Part shown: piece after piece, positions 27,339 through 37,031 of the stretch
How positions within the stretch are numbered: the first letter of the stretch is position 1
Layout: each line of letters begins with the position of its first letter
Assembly: GCF_016916835.1 (NCBI RefSeq)
Contig: NZ_JAFFIX010000002.1
Location: 372,001 to 436,000, forward strand
Direction of reading: 5' to 3'
DNA from: Actinacidiphila bryophytorum
GTDB lineage: Bacteria > Actinomycetota > Actinomycetes > Streptomycetales > Streptomycetaceae
DNA: 64,000 nucleotides
Program-made: the position numbers and the translations under genes
The notes under the pieces: generated by a model
Database searches by the model: none
Seen by the model: the letters and a program-made list of their open reading frames with translations, nothing else
What the model was told of the DNA's origin: nothing

Positions 27339-27995
27339 ATGGCCCTGATCCACCACACCACCGTCACGCCCAGCAAGGTCGAGCTGCTCGCCGGGTGGCT
27401 GCCCACCCGCCCCTGGTACCAGGGTGGACGGGGCACGCCCGTACTGGAGAAGTCGGGGGGTTTCCGGCTGGACGACCCGGCCGGGGAGGTGGGCATCGAG
27501 TTCATGGTCGTCACCGACACGGGCAGCCCCGAGCCGGGGGTCTACCTGGTACCGCTCACCTACCGTGGGGCGCCGTTGGAGGGCGCGGAAGACGCTCTCG
27601 TCGGGACGATGCAGCACGGCGTGCTGGGCAAGCGGTGGGCGTACGACGGCTGCCACGACCCCGTGCTCGTCGCCGAGTTGCTCGGGCTGATCGGGGGCAT
27701 CGCGCCGGCCATGGCGCAGAGCATCACCGACGCCCGCGACCACGAAGTGACCCGCTCCCACACCGGCTCCCCGTTCGACCTGGACGGCTTCACGCCCCGT
27801 CCCACCGACGACCAGGACGGGACCCACCTCCCCACCCCCGGCGGTACGGTCCTGCACATCCACCGGGTCCTCGAATCCGTCGCCGAGCATCCGCCGCTCC
27901 CGCGCCAGGGAGCCCTCGGCCACGTAGCGACCGGTTGGCAGGGACCGGACGGCACACGCCAGCGGGCTGTCCTGATGACGTTGCTCGACGCCTGA
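27339..27995 (+). CDS. Maltokinase N-terminal cap-like domain protein
   Basis: A 218-aa protein, MALIHHTTVTPSKVELLAGW, with WYQGGRGTPVLEKSGGFRLDD and VGIEFMVVTDTGS. This matches stand-alone proteins resembling the N-terminal cap of maltokinase (Pep2/Mak), where the cap precedes a kinase domain that uses maltose and ATP. No kinase domain is present here, so catalysis is not expected. The ATG at 27339 is preceded by AGAAGG at a longish spacing; a GTG at 27327 is an alternative. It is the first intact gene outside the island border. Confidence 0.75.
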   Translation: MALIHHTTVTPSKVELLAGWLPTRPWYQGGRGTPVLEKSGGFRLDDPAGEVGIEFMVVTDTGSPEPGVYLVPLTYRGAPLEGAEDALVGTMQHGVLGKRWAYDGCHDPVLVAELLGLIGGIAPAMAQSITDARDHEVTRSHTGSPFDLDGFTPRPTDDQDGTHLPTPGGTVLHIHRVLESVAEHPPLPRQGALGHVATGWQGPDGTRQRAVLMTLLDA

Positions 27996-28009
27996 CCCGG
28001 GTGAGCCGC

Positions 28010-28465
28010 ATGGGGGGACTGCCCGAGCACCCGGAGTTGTGGGCCTTCCTCGAAGCGCTGGCCCGCGGTGAGGCGCTGTCCGGCACCGTGGCGGCGATCG
28101 AGCGGTTCGGGGTGTTCGTGGCGCTCGATCACGGCCCCGCTCACCCGCTCTTCCCCGGCGTCGGCTTCATCACCTACCCCGAACTCGCCTGGCAGCGCTT
28201 CGTCAAGGCATCGGGCGTCGTCCAGGTCGGACAGCGGGTGACGTGCGAATTCCTCCAGTTCGACACGGGGAACCTGGAGGCGAGGCTCTCCCTGCGGGCG
28301 ATGCAGCCGGACCCCTTCCAGGAGTTCGCCGACCGGGCCGCGGTAGGCAGGAACTGCGCGGCGAGGTGACCGTACTGGTGTCGTTCGGCGCCTTCGCCCG
28401 GGTCGCCGACGGGATTGAAGGGCTGGTCCACCGGCGGGACCTCACCACGGGGCCGGCATCGTCGC
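28010..28465 (+). pseudogene. Frameshifted S1 RNA-binding-domain gene
   Basis: The ATG at 28010 opens MGGLPEHPELWAFLEALARG, then an S1-like fold (GTVAAIERFGVFVAL, VGQRVTCEFLQFDTG, ARLSLRAM). At about 28345 the frame breaks: the original frame stops at 28369, while a +1 frame continues with QELRGEVTVLVSFGAFARVADGIEGLVHR, a second S1 repeat. After that the sequence decays. Two S1 repeats suggest an RNA-binding protein originally near 200 residues. It lies just right of the island border. Confidence 0.75.
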
Positions 28466-28479
28466 GCTGTGGCGGACTC

Positions 28480-28700
28480 CGTGACCGACCTCAACGGCTT
28501 CTCCGAGCCGGTCCATGTCGGACAGAAACGCCAGCCGCCTCCCCGTCGACAGATCAGACAGCCGCTGAACGCCTGTTTCGTCCACGAGGAGAACCGAGTA
28601 ACCCGGCAGGAACTGAAGTCGCCGATCACCGCGAACCCCGACTCGAGCCGCCGCAGCACAGTCGGGTTCTCACCTCGCAGAGCAGCCCCATCCGATCCGT
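28480..28700 (-). pseudogene. Frameshifted remnant resembling a HIT-family protein
   Basis: Read on the minus strand in two frames: ENPTVLRRLESGFAVIGDF, then after a one-base shift FLPGYSVLLVDETGVQRLSD and RRLAFLSDMDRLGEAVEVG. The order of the flaw-and-shift segments resembles the N-terminal half of HIT-type diadenosine-hydrolase relatives (GDxQxLPGYxVLL...). The catalytic HxHxH end is missing. It lies tail to tail with the S1 remnant. The family call is tentative. Confidence 0.5.
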
Positions 28701-28803
28701 CCGCCGGTCACCGACCATTGCCCTAACCTGGCCACAGGTGACCAAGGCCCGTTCTTCGCTCCCCAACCCACCCGCGTACGTCAAGAACCGACGTGCCGCG
28801 CGC

Positions 28804-29817
28804 TCAGGGCCGGAACGCCGCCGCTGTCTCCCTCAGCTGCGCGTGGAGCCCGCGGTGGGTCTCACCCGAGGGCAGCCACTCCTTGCGGATCTTGGCCACG
28901 CACGTGTAGTTGGTGTCGCAGACGTTGGCCAGCGGTGACTCGACGGCCTGGGTGGCGAACTGGTACGCGTCCAGTTCGCTGAACCCGTAGTCGCGCACCA
29001 GCCACTGCACCATGTCGAGCTGGGAGATCCGGAAAGCGTCCTCCAGCGGACGCGCCGATCCGGTCGAGATGATGTGCGTGTCCGACTCGATACGCGGCCA
29101 CGGCGTGGCGATCCCTTTGAGCAGCTCGACGATCACCACGGTGTTCATCGCGCACTCGACGGCCACCCCGCAGGTCTCCCCCTCACCCTGCCGGGCATGC
29201 CCGTCGCCGAGGCTGAGCAGCGCCCCCTCGACGTTCACACCGAGGTAGCAGGTGACGCCTGCCCGCATCTCGGGCGTGTCCATGTTGCCGCCGTGCGCGT
29301 CGGGCACCAGCGCCGAGCGCACCTCCAGATTGGCCGGCGCCACCCCCACCGTCCCGTGCATCGGGTCCATGGGCAGCTCGGCCTCGAAGTCGCTGTCGTG
29401 CGCGCGGAAAAGCGCCGTGCGCCGCGCCCGGTCCAGCTGCCAGATCCAGACGGTCTCCGGCAGCGGAGGCTGCAGGCTCGCCGTGGTGTGGGTCGAGGTG
29501 AGCGCCCCGAAAAGCGGGACCGTGGTGGACGCCGCCCAGTCCCGCGCGGGCTCGATCGACACGAAGTGCACGGCGACCGTGTCGCCCGGCTCCGCTCCCA
29601 CGACGTGGAAGGGGCCGGTCTGCGGGTTGAGGAACGGGAACTCGCACACCTCGGACACCAGGTCCTTCTCGGACCGTACCCGTCCGGCGAAGCAGTCCTC
29701 GGTGTACAGGTCGAGAACGGTGCCGGGCACGACGCGCGCCACGGGCGGTGCACCGCCGAACGTCCACGCGTACTCACCCGGTCGGGGCCGGACGGTCAGG
29801 ATCCGGGGGTCGCCCAT
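28804..29817 (-). CDS. Acetamidase/formamidase family protein
   Basis: A 337-aa protein starting MGDPRILTVRPRPGEYAWTF, with an ATG at 29815-29817 behind GGAG. Family features: TGPFHVVGAEPGDTVAVHFVSIEPA near residue 85-110, MHGTVGVAP near 180, HGGNMDTPEM near 205, and LSLGDGHARQGEGETCGVAVECAM near 230-255. These are the metal-binding and substrate regions of the acetamidase/formamidase (FmdA_AmdA) family, which hydrolyses small amides to acid and ammonia in the cytoplasm. Length agrees with the family. It is an isolated gene. Confidence 0.92.
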   Translation of the reverse strand: MGDPRILTVRPRPGEYAWTFGGAPPVARVVPGTVLDLYTEDCFAGRVRSEKDLVSEVCEFPFLNPQTGPFHVVGAEPGDTVAVHFVSIEPARDWAASTTVPLFGALTSTHTTASLQPPLPETVWIWQLDRARRTALFRAHDSDFEAELPMDPMHGTVGVAPANLEVRSALVPDAHGGNMDTPEMRAGVTCYLGVNVEGALLSLGDGHARQGEGETCGVAVECAMNTVVIVELLKGIATPWPRIESDTHIISTGSARPLEDAFRISQLDMVQWLVRDYGFSELDAYQFATQAVESPLANVCDTNYTCVAKIRKEWLPSGETHRGLHAQLRETAAAFRP

Positions 29818-30177
29818 CGCTGCACTGCTCCGTTCTGGCTGTACCTGTGGATGCCCGAAGGAACGTACAGGTGCCCCCGGCCGGAATGCAGGCCATTCCG
29901 CATTCGCCGGACCCGGCGCGACCAGAGAACGGCCGGACTCCTGGCCCTCGGACAGCAGGAACCGGTTCTGCGCAGCAGCGTGAGTGCCACGGCGGCCGCC
30001 GCGGTGGCGCCCGCGCCGATCAGCCCGCCGTCTGCTCCGGGCTGCTCCGGGCTGCTCCGCCACCGGTGCCACACCGGTGCCACACCGGTGCCGGGCGCCC
30101 CCTTGGGCGCGATGGCCACGTGTCCCGTGACCGGAGTGGGGCCGGGGCCGTCCGGCGGCAGCAGGCCCTGCGCGAGG
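29818..30177. other. Intergenic region with short tandem repeats
   Basis: These 360 bases lie between the crtU stop and the acetamidase start. They contain three near-identical 10-bp units (CTGCTCCGGG type, 30031-30060) followed by three 11-bp units (CACCGGTGCCA, 30061-30093). An open minus-strand frame could encode a short protein with one hydrophobic helix (GLIGAGATAAAAVALTLL), but I see no ribosome site or family. The acetamidase promoter should lie here. Confidence 0.5.
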
Positions 30178-31746
30178 TCACGGTGGCCGCGGTCTGCCGA
30201 GCCGGGCTGCTGCTCGCAGCAGGGCCGAGCGGCCCTGGTCGGGGACGGTCCACAGGGTGTGTCCGCGCACCCCCCAGCGCTGCAGCAGGCAGTTGGCGGC
30301 GAGGAAGCCGGTGGTGGCGGCGCGCTCCATGAGCGCGACGGGCAGGTCGGTCCGGACGATGTCGCCGGCGAGGACGATGCCGGGGTCCGGAGTGGTGACG
30401 CCGGGCCGGTGATGGTGGCCGCCCACCGGGAAGAGCGGGCAGTCGGCCCGCCATTCGTGGCGGGCGTCGACGACGCGGCCGGCCCGGGTCTCGGGGTAGA
30501 GGCGGTGCAGTTCCTCGACGAGCCGCTGCTGGCAGGTGTTGCGGTCGGCGTCGTCCGGCAGGGCGTAGGCGTGCAGTTCCACCACGGAACCGCCTGTGCG
30601 GGCGGCCCAGTCGGCGGCCTGCGTCTCCCAGCGTTCCAGGACGCTGACGTTGTCCAGCGGGCCGTAGCCGCTGGTGCCGACGAAGCCCGGGCGGTGGGGT
30701 GCCACGGGGCGGTCCAGCCACAGCCGGGAGACCAGGAAGGGCGGGGCTGTCCGCAGGCGGGCGATGCGCTCGCGCCACGAGGGGTCGCCCAGGCGGGGTG
30801 AGCCGGCCACCAAGGTGCGCAGTCCGGCCGCGTCCAGGGCGAGGACGACGGTGTCGTGCCGGTGCCCGGCGTCGTCGGTCTCGACGGTGTATCCGCCGCT
30901 GCCGGCGGGGGTGACGGTCCGGACGGCGGCGCCGGTGCGGACGCCGGCCCCATGGCCGACGAGGTAGTGCCGCAACGGGTCCCACAGCGCCTGCGGGTAG
31001 GGGGCGTGGGGGACGTCGAAGAGGAGCCCTTCGCTGGAGCCGAGGAAGTAGATGTGGAACATCAGGGCCATCTCGGCGGCGGACAGCTCGGTGGGATCGG
31101 CGAAGAAGCTGCGGGAGAAGACGGTGAAGGCCAGGTCGTTGGCGGCTTCGGGGAAGCCGACGGCGGACAGCAGGTCGGCGGCGCTGATGTGGTCCAGGCG
31201 CCGGTAGATGTCGGGCACTCGCACGTCGAGCAGGGGCAGGGCGGCGGCCGGGTGCATGCGCAGCAGGTCTCGGACGGTGAAGGCCGGGCTGAGCGCGACG
31301 AATCCGAGAGCGCTCAGCGGCGGGGTGCGCGGCACGTGCCGGAAGCTGTCGCGCATCCCGCCGCTGTGCTGCAACGGGTAGTCGGGCAGGCCGGCCAGGC
31401 CGGCCAGGCCTGGGTCGGTGCGGCGCAGCAGCGCGCGCAGGTTGTAGTACTGGCGGAAGAACGCGTGGAAGCCTCTGCTCATGGTGGCGGTGCTGCCGTC
31501 GGCCAACCGGACAGGCCAGCCGGCCAAGCGGCCGCCCAGTGTGTCCTGCGCTTCGTAGACCGTGACCGTGACGCCGCGTTCGGCCAGTGCGGTGGCCGCG
31601 GCAAGGCCGGCGATTCCGCCGCCGACCACGGCCGTGCTGGGTGCGTGCCCGATGACGCGGGCGGTGCCGGGGGGTGCGGGCAGCGTGCGTGCCCGCCGGT
31701 CGCGTCCCGGGGCACCGGGCGCGGGGGCGCGCACGAGGCGGGTCAC
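30178..31746 (-). CDS. crtU: Carotenoid ring desaturase/methyltransferase (isorenieratene synthase type)
   Basis: A 522-aa FAD enzyme. The GTG start at 31744-31746 overlaps the crtT stop (GTGA). An N-terminal dinucleotide-binding fold (TAVVGGGIAGLAAATALAERG) is followed by YEAQDTLGGRLAGW, and a C-terminal FAD motif GIVLAGDIVRTDLPVALMERA is present. CrtU converts the beta-ionone rings of beta-carotene to aromatic phi-rings, with desaturation and methyl shift. Position in crtY-crtT-crtU order and the length support the name. Nothing looks broken. Confidence 0.88.
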   Translation of the reverse strand: MTRLVRAPAPGAPGRDRRARTLPAPPGTARVIGHAPSTAVVGGGIAGLAAATALAERGVTVTVYEAQDTLGGRLAGWPVRLADGSTATMSRGFHAFFRQYYNLRALLRRTDPGLAGLAGLPDYPLQHSGGMRDSFRHVPRTPPLSALGFVALSPAFTVRDLLRMHPAAALPLLDVRVPDIYRRLDHISAADLLSAVGFPEAANDLAFTVFSRSFFADPTELSAAEMALMFHIYFLGSSEGLLFDVPHAPYPQALWDPLRHYLVGHGAGVRTGAAVRTVTPAGSGGYTVETDDAGHRHDTVVLALDAAGLRTLVAGSPRLGDPSWRERIARLRTAPPFLVSRLWLDRPVAPHRPGFVGTSGYGPLDNVSVLERWETQAADWAARTGGSVVELHAYALPDDADRNTCQQRLVEELHRLYPETRAGRVVDARHEWRADCPLFPVGGHHHRPGVTTPDPGIVLAGDIVRTDLPVALMERAATTGFLAANCLLQRWGVRGHTLWTVPDQGRSALLRAAARLGRPRPP

Positions 31747-32477
31747 CGGGACGCCTGCCCGCCGGCTGCGGGGCGCCGGGCGAGGACGGTGTGCACGATG
31801 CCGGTCTGCCATCCGGCCACCGGAAGGATCATGGGCTGGACGAAGCCGGCCCGGGTCAGGCGGTCGGCGAAAGCGGGCGCGGTGTCGAAGGCGATGACGC
31901 TGCGCCACAGGTGCTGGTAGAGGGCGCGGTCACCGGTCATGGTGCCGACGGGCTGGACGATGCCTTTGCACACTGCCGTCCACACCGCGCGGTGGGCCGG
32001 TCTGCCGCTGAGGGCGTACTCGTGGACGGCGAGCACGCCGCCGGGGACGAGCAGGTCGCGCACCCGGGCCAGGACCGGGTCGGGGTCGGTGAGGTTGCGG
32101 AAGAGGTAGGCGGCGAACACGGCGTCGAACGGGCCGCGCACCCCCGCCCGGGTCAGTGTCTCGGCGGCCGACTGCACGAAGGTCACGTTGCCCGGCCAGC
32201 GCTTGGCCTGTGCCCGCCGCAGCATGCCTGCCGAGGCGTCGACGGCGGTGACGTGCGCGTGCGGGGCCGCGCGGAGCAGCGCCGCGGTGGACGCGCCCGT
32301 TCCGCAGCCCAGGTCCAGTACGCGCATGCCTGCGCCGCGGTGCGCAAGTCCCACGCGCCGGGCGGACCGGCGGAGTTGGCGGTGGTAGCCGGGGTTCGCG
32401 GCCACCAGGGTGTCGTAGCCGCGAGCGGCGTGGTCGAAGGCGGCGGTGAGATCCGCGTCGCGCAGGAGTGCGGTCAC
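31743..32477 (-). CDS. crtT: SAM-dependent methyltransferase of the carotenoid cluster
   Basis: A 244-aa class I methyltransferase. The start GTG at 32475-32477 overlaps the crtY stop, and its own stop overlaps the crtU start. SAM motif I is VLDLGCGTGAST near residue 53; FDAVFAAYLFRNLTDPDPVLARVRDLLVPGG follows in split positions typical of UbiE-like enzymes. In Streptomyces crt clusters this position is crtT, whose precise step is not settled. Translational coupling at both ends indicates a fixed stoichiometry with CrtY and CrtU. Confidence 0.85.
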   Translation of the reverse strand: MTALLRDADLTAAFDHAARGYDTLVAANPGYHRQLRRSARRVGLAHRGAGMRVLDLGCGTGASTAALLRAAPHAHVTAVDASAGMLRRAQAKRWPGNVTFVQSAAETLTRAGVRGPFDAVFAAYLFRNLTDPDPVLARVRDLLVPGGVLAVHEYALSGRPAHRAVWTAVCKGIVQPVGTMTGDRALYQHLWRSVIAFDTAPAFADRLTRAGFVQPMILPVAGWQTGIVHTVLARRPAAGGQASR

Positions 32478-33724
32478 ATCTCTCCTTCGGTCCGCGGCGA
32501 CGCGGGCTCGGGGTCGCCGGGGGGCCGGGCGAGGTGCGCCGGGAAGTGCCGGCGGGGCAGGGTGGCGGCGGCCGCCGCCGTGCGGAGCATGGCGAGCACC
32601 GGCGTGCGCAGGCCGATGCCGATGTCGTGGTGCATACGGGTGTCTCCGTCGAGGAATCGCAGCAGCCGCACCGCGGGGACCTGGCGGAACAGGCGGGGGA
32701 AGAAGTCGGCGCCGTCGATGGTGCCGCTGTCCAGTCCGTGCAGCACGACGGCGTCCATGGCCCTGGCCCGCAGCCGGTGGGGGCGGGGCGGGAGCGGGCT
32801 GCGCCCGGCCAGGTAGGCGTTCGCGACCGCTCGGCTCTGGCGTTGGATGGCGGCGAAGGTGTAGCCGGTGGCCGGCCGGGTGGCTCCGCCGGCGGTACCG
32901 ATGCGGAACACCGACGGGCCGGGGCTGCGGGTGAAGGAGGCGTCGGTCATGGGGATGACGCCGGTCTCGGTGCCCAGCACCTCGAACGCGCCCAGCCGGA
33001 GGACGTCCCGCGTGTAGTGGCGCAGCGCTGCCAGGTAGGAGGTGTGGGGCAGTGCGGCGGCGGAGAACTGGGTGTATTCCACCAGGGCTTCGTGCCGTCC
33101 GGTGGGCAGCACGTATCCGAAGGACATGCCGTGTCCGGGCTGCGGGGTGCGGAAGTCCATCCAGTCGGCCACGTGCGGTTCGAAGGCCGGCCGGCGGGTG
33201 CGCACGAACCAGCCGTGGAAGTGCTGCAGGAGCAGTGTGCGGGCCGCGGGCAGCCGGGCCGGCGGGCGGGAGTCGAACAGCCAGCGGGTGCGCACACTGC
33301 CTGCTCGCCCTTCGGCGCCGGCCAGCAGCGCCTCGGCGGCACCGGCGCGGGAGCGCACCCGCTCCACCACGCCGTCCAGGCGCCGCAGCCCTGGTGCCCC
33401 CTCCAGCCGTGCGCCGACCAGGGTCTCGAAATCCGGGGAGCGGATCATCTTGTACCGCAGCGGGTCGATGTCGCGGACGACGGCCCGTCCGTCCCGGTCG
33501 TGCATGCGCAGCCACCGCCACGACGCGGTCACCGCGGGTTCGTACGCGCCGGCGCCGGCCTCCCAGAAACACCAGGTCCGCGGCGGCGGGCGCCGGCCGG
33601 GCGGAGGCTCGATCAGCACCAGCGACGGGACGGGGCCGCCCCGCGCGGGCGGCAGCGCGAGCGCGTGGGCCAGCGACAGGCCGGCCGCCCCCGCACCGAC
33701 GATGGCGATGTCCGCGTCCAGCAC
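32474..33724 (-). CDS. crtY: Lycopene beta-cyclase
   Basis: A 416-aa flavoprotein. GTG at 33722-33724 follows GAGGAGGA. The N-terminal motif is ADIAIVGAGAAGLSLAHAL; typical CrtY features follow: RTWCFWE, MDFRTPQPG, FGYVLPTGRHEALVEYTQFS and GTAGGATRPATGYTF. It cyclises both ends of lycopene to beta-carotene without net redox change. It is the first gene of the minus-strand operon and diverges from crtE. Confidence 0.92.
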   Translation of the reverse strand: MLDADIAIVGAGAAGLSLAHALALPPARGGPVPSLVLIEPPPGRRPPPRTWCFWEAGAGAYEPAVTASWRWLRMHDRDGRAVVRDIDPLRYKMIRSPDFETLVGARLEGAPGLRRLDGVVERVRSRAGAAEALLAGAEGRAGSVRTRWLFDSRPPARLPAARTLLLQHFHGWFVRTRRPAFEPHVADWMDFRTPQPGHGMSFGYVLPTGRHEALVEYTQFSAAALPHTSYLAALRHYTRDVLRLGAFEVLGTETGVIPMTDASFTRSPGPSVFRIGTAGGATRPATGYTFAAIQRQSRAVANAYLAGRSPLPPRPHRLRARAMDAVVLHGLDSGTIDGADFFPRLFRQVPAVRLLRFLDGDTRMHHDIGIGLRTPVLAMLRTAAAAATLPRRHFPAHLARPPGDPEPASPRTEGEM

Positions 33725-34146
33725 GGTGCGTCCTCCTCGTCGCCGCCGGCGCTGCTCGTGCACAGCATTCCGCGGCCGGGGCGACATCGGGGGCAGGCGC
33801 GTCACCGACTCACCCGCAGGCACGCGTCCCGCCCCCGCGCGCGTCACGGGACCAGCCCTCCGCGGCCCTCGCGGAAGGGCGGCGCAGAACGGTGCCGAGC
33901 GGGGCGCCGCCCACGCGTGCGGCTGTACGCATGCAGCCGATCGGGGGACCGCCACGGGTGGCAGCGGCCGGCCCGGCGCCGTGGATGGTCCGCTGGAGCC
34001 GGATGTCCGGAGCGGCGACGCCGCCTGCCCGCCTCCGGGACGCGCCGGAACCGGGTGGGCGCCGCCAGGGGTGCATCCGCGGTGTGACCCGGCGGGGACG
34101 GGCGGGTGGCGACGGCAGGACGCCGGATTCCCAGAGAGGAAGTGCG
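33725..34146. promoter_or_regulatory. Divergent promoter region of the carotenoid operons
   Basis: These 422 bases separate crtY and crtE and must carry both promoters. A short inverted repeat, CGGCTG-N8-CAGCCG, lies at about 33921-33940 and could be an operator. In other Streptomyces these promoters depend on the light-induced sigma factor LitS; I cannot confirm such a promoter, and no litS or litR gene is in the window. The crtE ribosome site GAGAGGAAG ends just before 34147. Confidence 0.55.
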
Positions 34147-35493
34147 ATGCACCGGATGCAGGTCACCCACCACCCCATCTCCGGCCGCCGGCCGGCCGGA
34201 GCGGAGCCGGGTGCCGGTGCCCTGCCGGGCTCCCACGGCACCGCCCAGGCCGGCACGGGCGCCGCGCAGGCAGACGCCGCGCGAACAGACGCTGCCGGCA
34301 CGGGCACCGCCGATGCGGACGTGGCCGGAGCCGTCGGAGAGGTACTGCGGCGGCTGCTGCGCCCGCGCGTCGAGGAGGCCGCTTCCGCCGACCCGGTGTT
34401 CGGCAGGGATGTGGCCGAGCCTGTCGCACGGTTCGCCCTGCACGGCGGCAAGCGCATGCGGTCACAGTTGCTCTGGTGGGGGATGCGGGCCTGCGGAGGC
34501 GATGCGCAGGCGGCAGACGCCGCCCTGCACGTGGCGGCCGGGGTGGAGTTGCTGCAGACCTGCGCGCTGCTCCACGACGACGTCATGGACGGCGCACAGG
34601 TGCGGCGCGGGCGGCCCGCCTTCCATGTGGCCTGGCACGACGCCCGCCCTGGCGTCCGCCGCGCGGTGCCGGGCCCGACGTTCGGGGACTCCGCCGCGAT
34701 CCTCGCGGGTGATCTGGCGCTTGCCTGGGCGGACGACACCGTCGCCACCGCTCCCCTACGGCCCGACCGCGCAGCGGCGGTACGGGGGCTGTGGCAGGTG
34801 CTGCGCACTGAAATGGCGGCCGGTCAGTACGTGGACCTGCACAGCCAGGCCACCGGGTGCCGCTCGGAGCGGACGGCGGTGCGCACGGCTCTGCTCAAGA
34901 GCGCCCTGTACTCGGTGCAGCGGCCGCTGGAGCTGGGCGCCGCCCTGGCCGGGGCCGGCCGCGCCGCCGCCGACGCCCTGTCCGTCGCGGGTCGCTGCGC
35001 CGGACTTGCGTTCCAGTTGCGCGACGACCTCACCGACGCCTTCGGCGACCCGGCGCGCACCGGCGTACCGACGGACTCCGACATCCGGGCGGGCAAGCCG
35101 ACCTACCTGGTGGCGGTGGCCCGCCGGCTCGCCCAGCGAAGCGGCGACCGGGCAGCCCTGCGCGTGCTGGACCGGCGTGCCGGGGGCGCGGGCCTGTCCC
35201 CGCAGGCTCAGGCGGAGGTCCGGCAGGTACTGGAGTCCATCGGGGCACGCGCGGCGGTCGAGGCGCAGATCGCGGCGCTCACCGCGCGGGCGCTCGACCA
35301 TCTGGGGGCTCCCCTGGCAGGACTCGGCCCGGTCGCCAGGAGCCGGATCGGGGACCTGTTCACGGCTGCCACCCGCGCCGCCGGGAATGCCGCGTCCCGC
35401 GGGCCGGTCGCGGACCAGGCCGAGCTGGACCCGGTCATCGCCGAGGTGCTGTCCGCGGCCGGCCACGTCACCGAGAAGGAGGACATGCGGTGA
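34147..35493 (+). CDS. crtE: Geranylgeranyl diphosphate synthase
   Basis: A 448-aa polyprenyl synthase. ATG at 34147 follows GAGAGGAAG. The first Asp-rich motif is [17 protein letters not shown] near residue 142, and the second is [13 protein letters not shown] near 290; GGKRMR upstream binds the diphosphate. It condenses IPP with allylic diphosphates to GGPP, the C20 precursor of phytoene. An Ala/Gly/Thr-rich N-terminal extension of about 60 residues is longer than usual. It heads the plus-strand operon and its stop shares a base with the crtI ATG. Confidence 0.93.
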   Translation: MHRMQVTHHPISGRRPAGAEPGAGALPGSHGTAQAGTGAAQADAARTDAAGTGTADADVAGAVGEVLRRLLRPRVEEAASADPVFGRDVAEPVARFALHGGKRMRSQLLWWGMRACGGDAQAADAALHVAAGVELLQTCALLHDDVMDGAQVRRGRPAFHVAWHDARPGVRRAVPGPTFGDSAAILAGDLALAWADDTVATAPLRPDRAAAVRGLWQVLRTEMAAGQYVDLHSQATGCRSERTAVRTALLKSALYSVQRPLELGAALAGAGRAAADALSVAGRCAGLAFQLRDDLTDAFGDPARTGVPTDSDIRAGKPTYLVAVARRLAQRSGDRAALRVLDRRAGGAGLSPQAQAEVRQVLESIGARAAVEAQIAALTARALDHLGAPLAGLGPVARSRIGDLFTAATRAAGNAASRGPVADQAELDPVIAEVLSAAGHVTEKEDMR

Positions 35494-37031
35494 TGCGTAC
35501 GGTTGCCGGGCGCACCGACCATGTCGTCGTCGTGGGCGCCGGTCTCGCGGGCCTGTCGGCCGCGTTGCACCTGCTCGGAGCCGGCCGGCGGGTCACCGTC
35601 GTCGAACGCGACGCCGGGCCTGGCGGCTTGGCGGGCCGGATCACGCTCGGCGGGTTCCGCTTCGACACCGGACCCACCGTGCTGACCATGCCCGACATCG
35701 CCGACGAGGCGTTCGCCGCCGTCGGCGAGCGGCTGGCCGACCGGGTCGAGCTGATCGCGCTCCAGCCCGCCTACCGGGCGTGCTTCGCCGACGGCAGCGC
35801 GCTGGACGTCCACACCGGCGCCGACGCGATGGAGGCCGAGGTGCGCCGCTTCGCCGGGGCACGGGAAGCCGCCGGCTACCGGCGGCTGCGCAGCTGGCTG
35901 GAGCGGGTGTACCGGGCGCAGATGCGCCGCTTCATCGACGCCAACTTCGACTCCCCGCTGGGGCTGGTCAACGCCGACCTGGCCCGGCTGGCCGCACTGG
36001 GCGGCTTCGGCCGCTGGCAGCACCGTGTCGACCGCCACCTGCGCGACGAGCGGCTGCGCCGGGTGTTCACCTTCCAGGCCCTTTACGCAGGGGTTGCGCC
36101 GGCCCGTGCTCTGGCCGCGTACGCGGTGATCGCCTACATGGACACCGTCGCCGGGGTGTACTTCCCCCGCGGCGGCATGCACGCCCTGCCCGAGGCCATG
36201 GCCGCAGCGGCCGGACGCGCCGGTGCCGACCTGCGCTACGGACACGAGGTGACGTCGCTGGAGCGGAGGGGACAGCGGGTGACCGCAGTCGTCACCACCG
36301 GCGGCCGCATCCCCTGCGACGCCCTCGTGCTGACCCCCGATCTGCCGGTCGCCTTCCGGCTGCTGGGCCGCGCCCCGCGCCGCCCGGTGCCGCTGCGGTA
36401 CTCACCCTCCGCGGTGGTGCTGCACGCCGGCACCGACCGCACCTGGCCGCAGCTGGCGCACCACACGCTGTCCTTCGGCGCCGCCTGGCGCACCACCTTC
36501 GACGAACTCACCCGCAGCGGAAGGGTGATGAGCGACCCGTCGCTGCTCATCACCCGGCCCACCAGCCACGACCCCTCGCTCGCCCCGCCCGGCCGCCACG
36601 TGCACTACGTTCTCGCGCCCTGCCCCAACACCGGCACCGGGCCGGGGGCGGGCCAGTGGCCCGGGCTCGCTCCCCGCTACCGCGACGGCCTCCTGCGCGA
36701 ACTCGACCGGCGCGGGCTGGCCGGGATGGCGGAATCCATCGAGCGGGAGCATCTGGTCACACCCGCGGACTGGCAGGCACGCGGGCACAGTGCGGGCACC
36801 CCCTTCTCGCTGGCCCACACCTTCACCCAGACCGGGCCGTTCCGGCCGCGCAACCTGCCTCGTGGCACAGACAACGCCGTGCTCGCCGGATGCGGAACCA
36901 CCCCGGGCGTCGGCATCCCCACCGTGCTGCTGTCCGGAAAACTCGCCGCGTCACGCATCACCGGACCGCCCGCCCGGTACCGCAGCCGCCCGGCCGCACA
37001 GCCCCCGGGCGGCGACGGAGGTCGGCCGTGA
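35493..37031 (+). CDS. crtI: Phytoene desaturase
   Basis: A 512-aa FAD enzyme. The ATG at 35493 overlaps the crtE stop (TGATG); a GTG at 35490 is an alternative. The N-terminus [22 protein letters not shown] binds [17 protein letters not shown] is conserved in CrtI, and the C-terminus [19 protein letters not shown] with [19 protein letters not shown] is the family flavin signature. It introduces four double bonds into phytoene to give lycopene at the membrane. The stop overlaps the crtB GTG. Confidence 0.94.
   Translation: MRTVAGRTDHVVVVGAGLAGLSAALHLLGAGRRVTVVERDAGPGGLAGRITLGGFRFDTGPTVLTMPDIADEAFAAVGERLADRVELIALQPAYRACFADGSALDVHTGADAMEAEVRRFAGAREAAGYRRLRSWLERVYRAQMRRFIDANFDSPLGLVNADLARLAALGGFGRWQHRVDRHLRDERLRRVFTFQALYAGVAPARALAAYAVIAYMDTVAGVYFPRGGMHALPEAMAAAAGRAGADLRYGHEVTSLERRGQRVTAVVTTGGRIPCDALVLTPDLPVAFRLLGRAPRRPVPLRYSPSAVVLHAGTDRTWPQLAHHTLSFGAAWRTTFDELTRSGRVMSDPSLLITRPTSHDPSLAPPGRHVHYVLAPCPNTGTGPGAGQWPGLAPRYRDGLLRELDRRGLAGMAESIEREHLVTPADWQARGHSAGTPFSLAHTFTQTGPFRPRNLPRGTDNAVLAGCGTTPGVGIPTVLLSGKLAASRITGPPARYRSRPAAQPPGGDGGRP

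Noticed and set aside
26597..28369. 590-aa open frame running through the toxin, repeat C, the tRNA fragment and the S1 remnant
   Set aside because: It crosses recognisable elements in the wrong frame for most of its length; only its end (28010 on) codes for the S1 protein.
29818..30177. Short membrane protein on the minus strand
   Set aside because: An open frame with one hydrophobic helix exists, but there is no ribosome site, family or conserved start, and it contains the tandem repeats.
33052..35493. 813-aa frame extending crtE upstream over crtY
   Set aside because: The extension is antisense to crtY; a good ribosome site and the family length favour the start at 34147.
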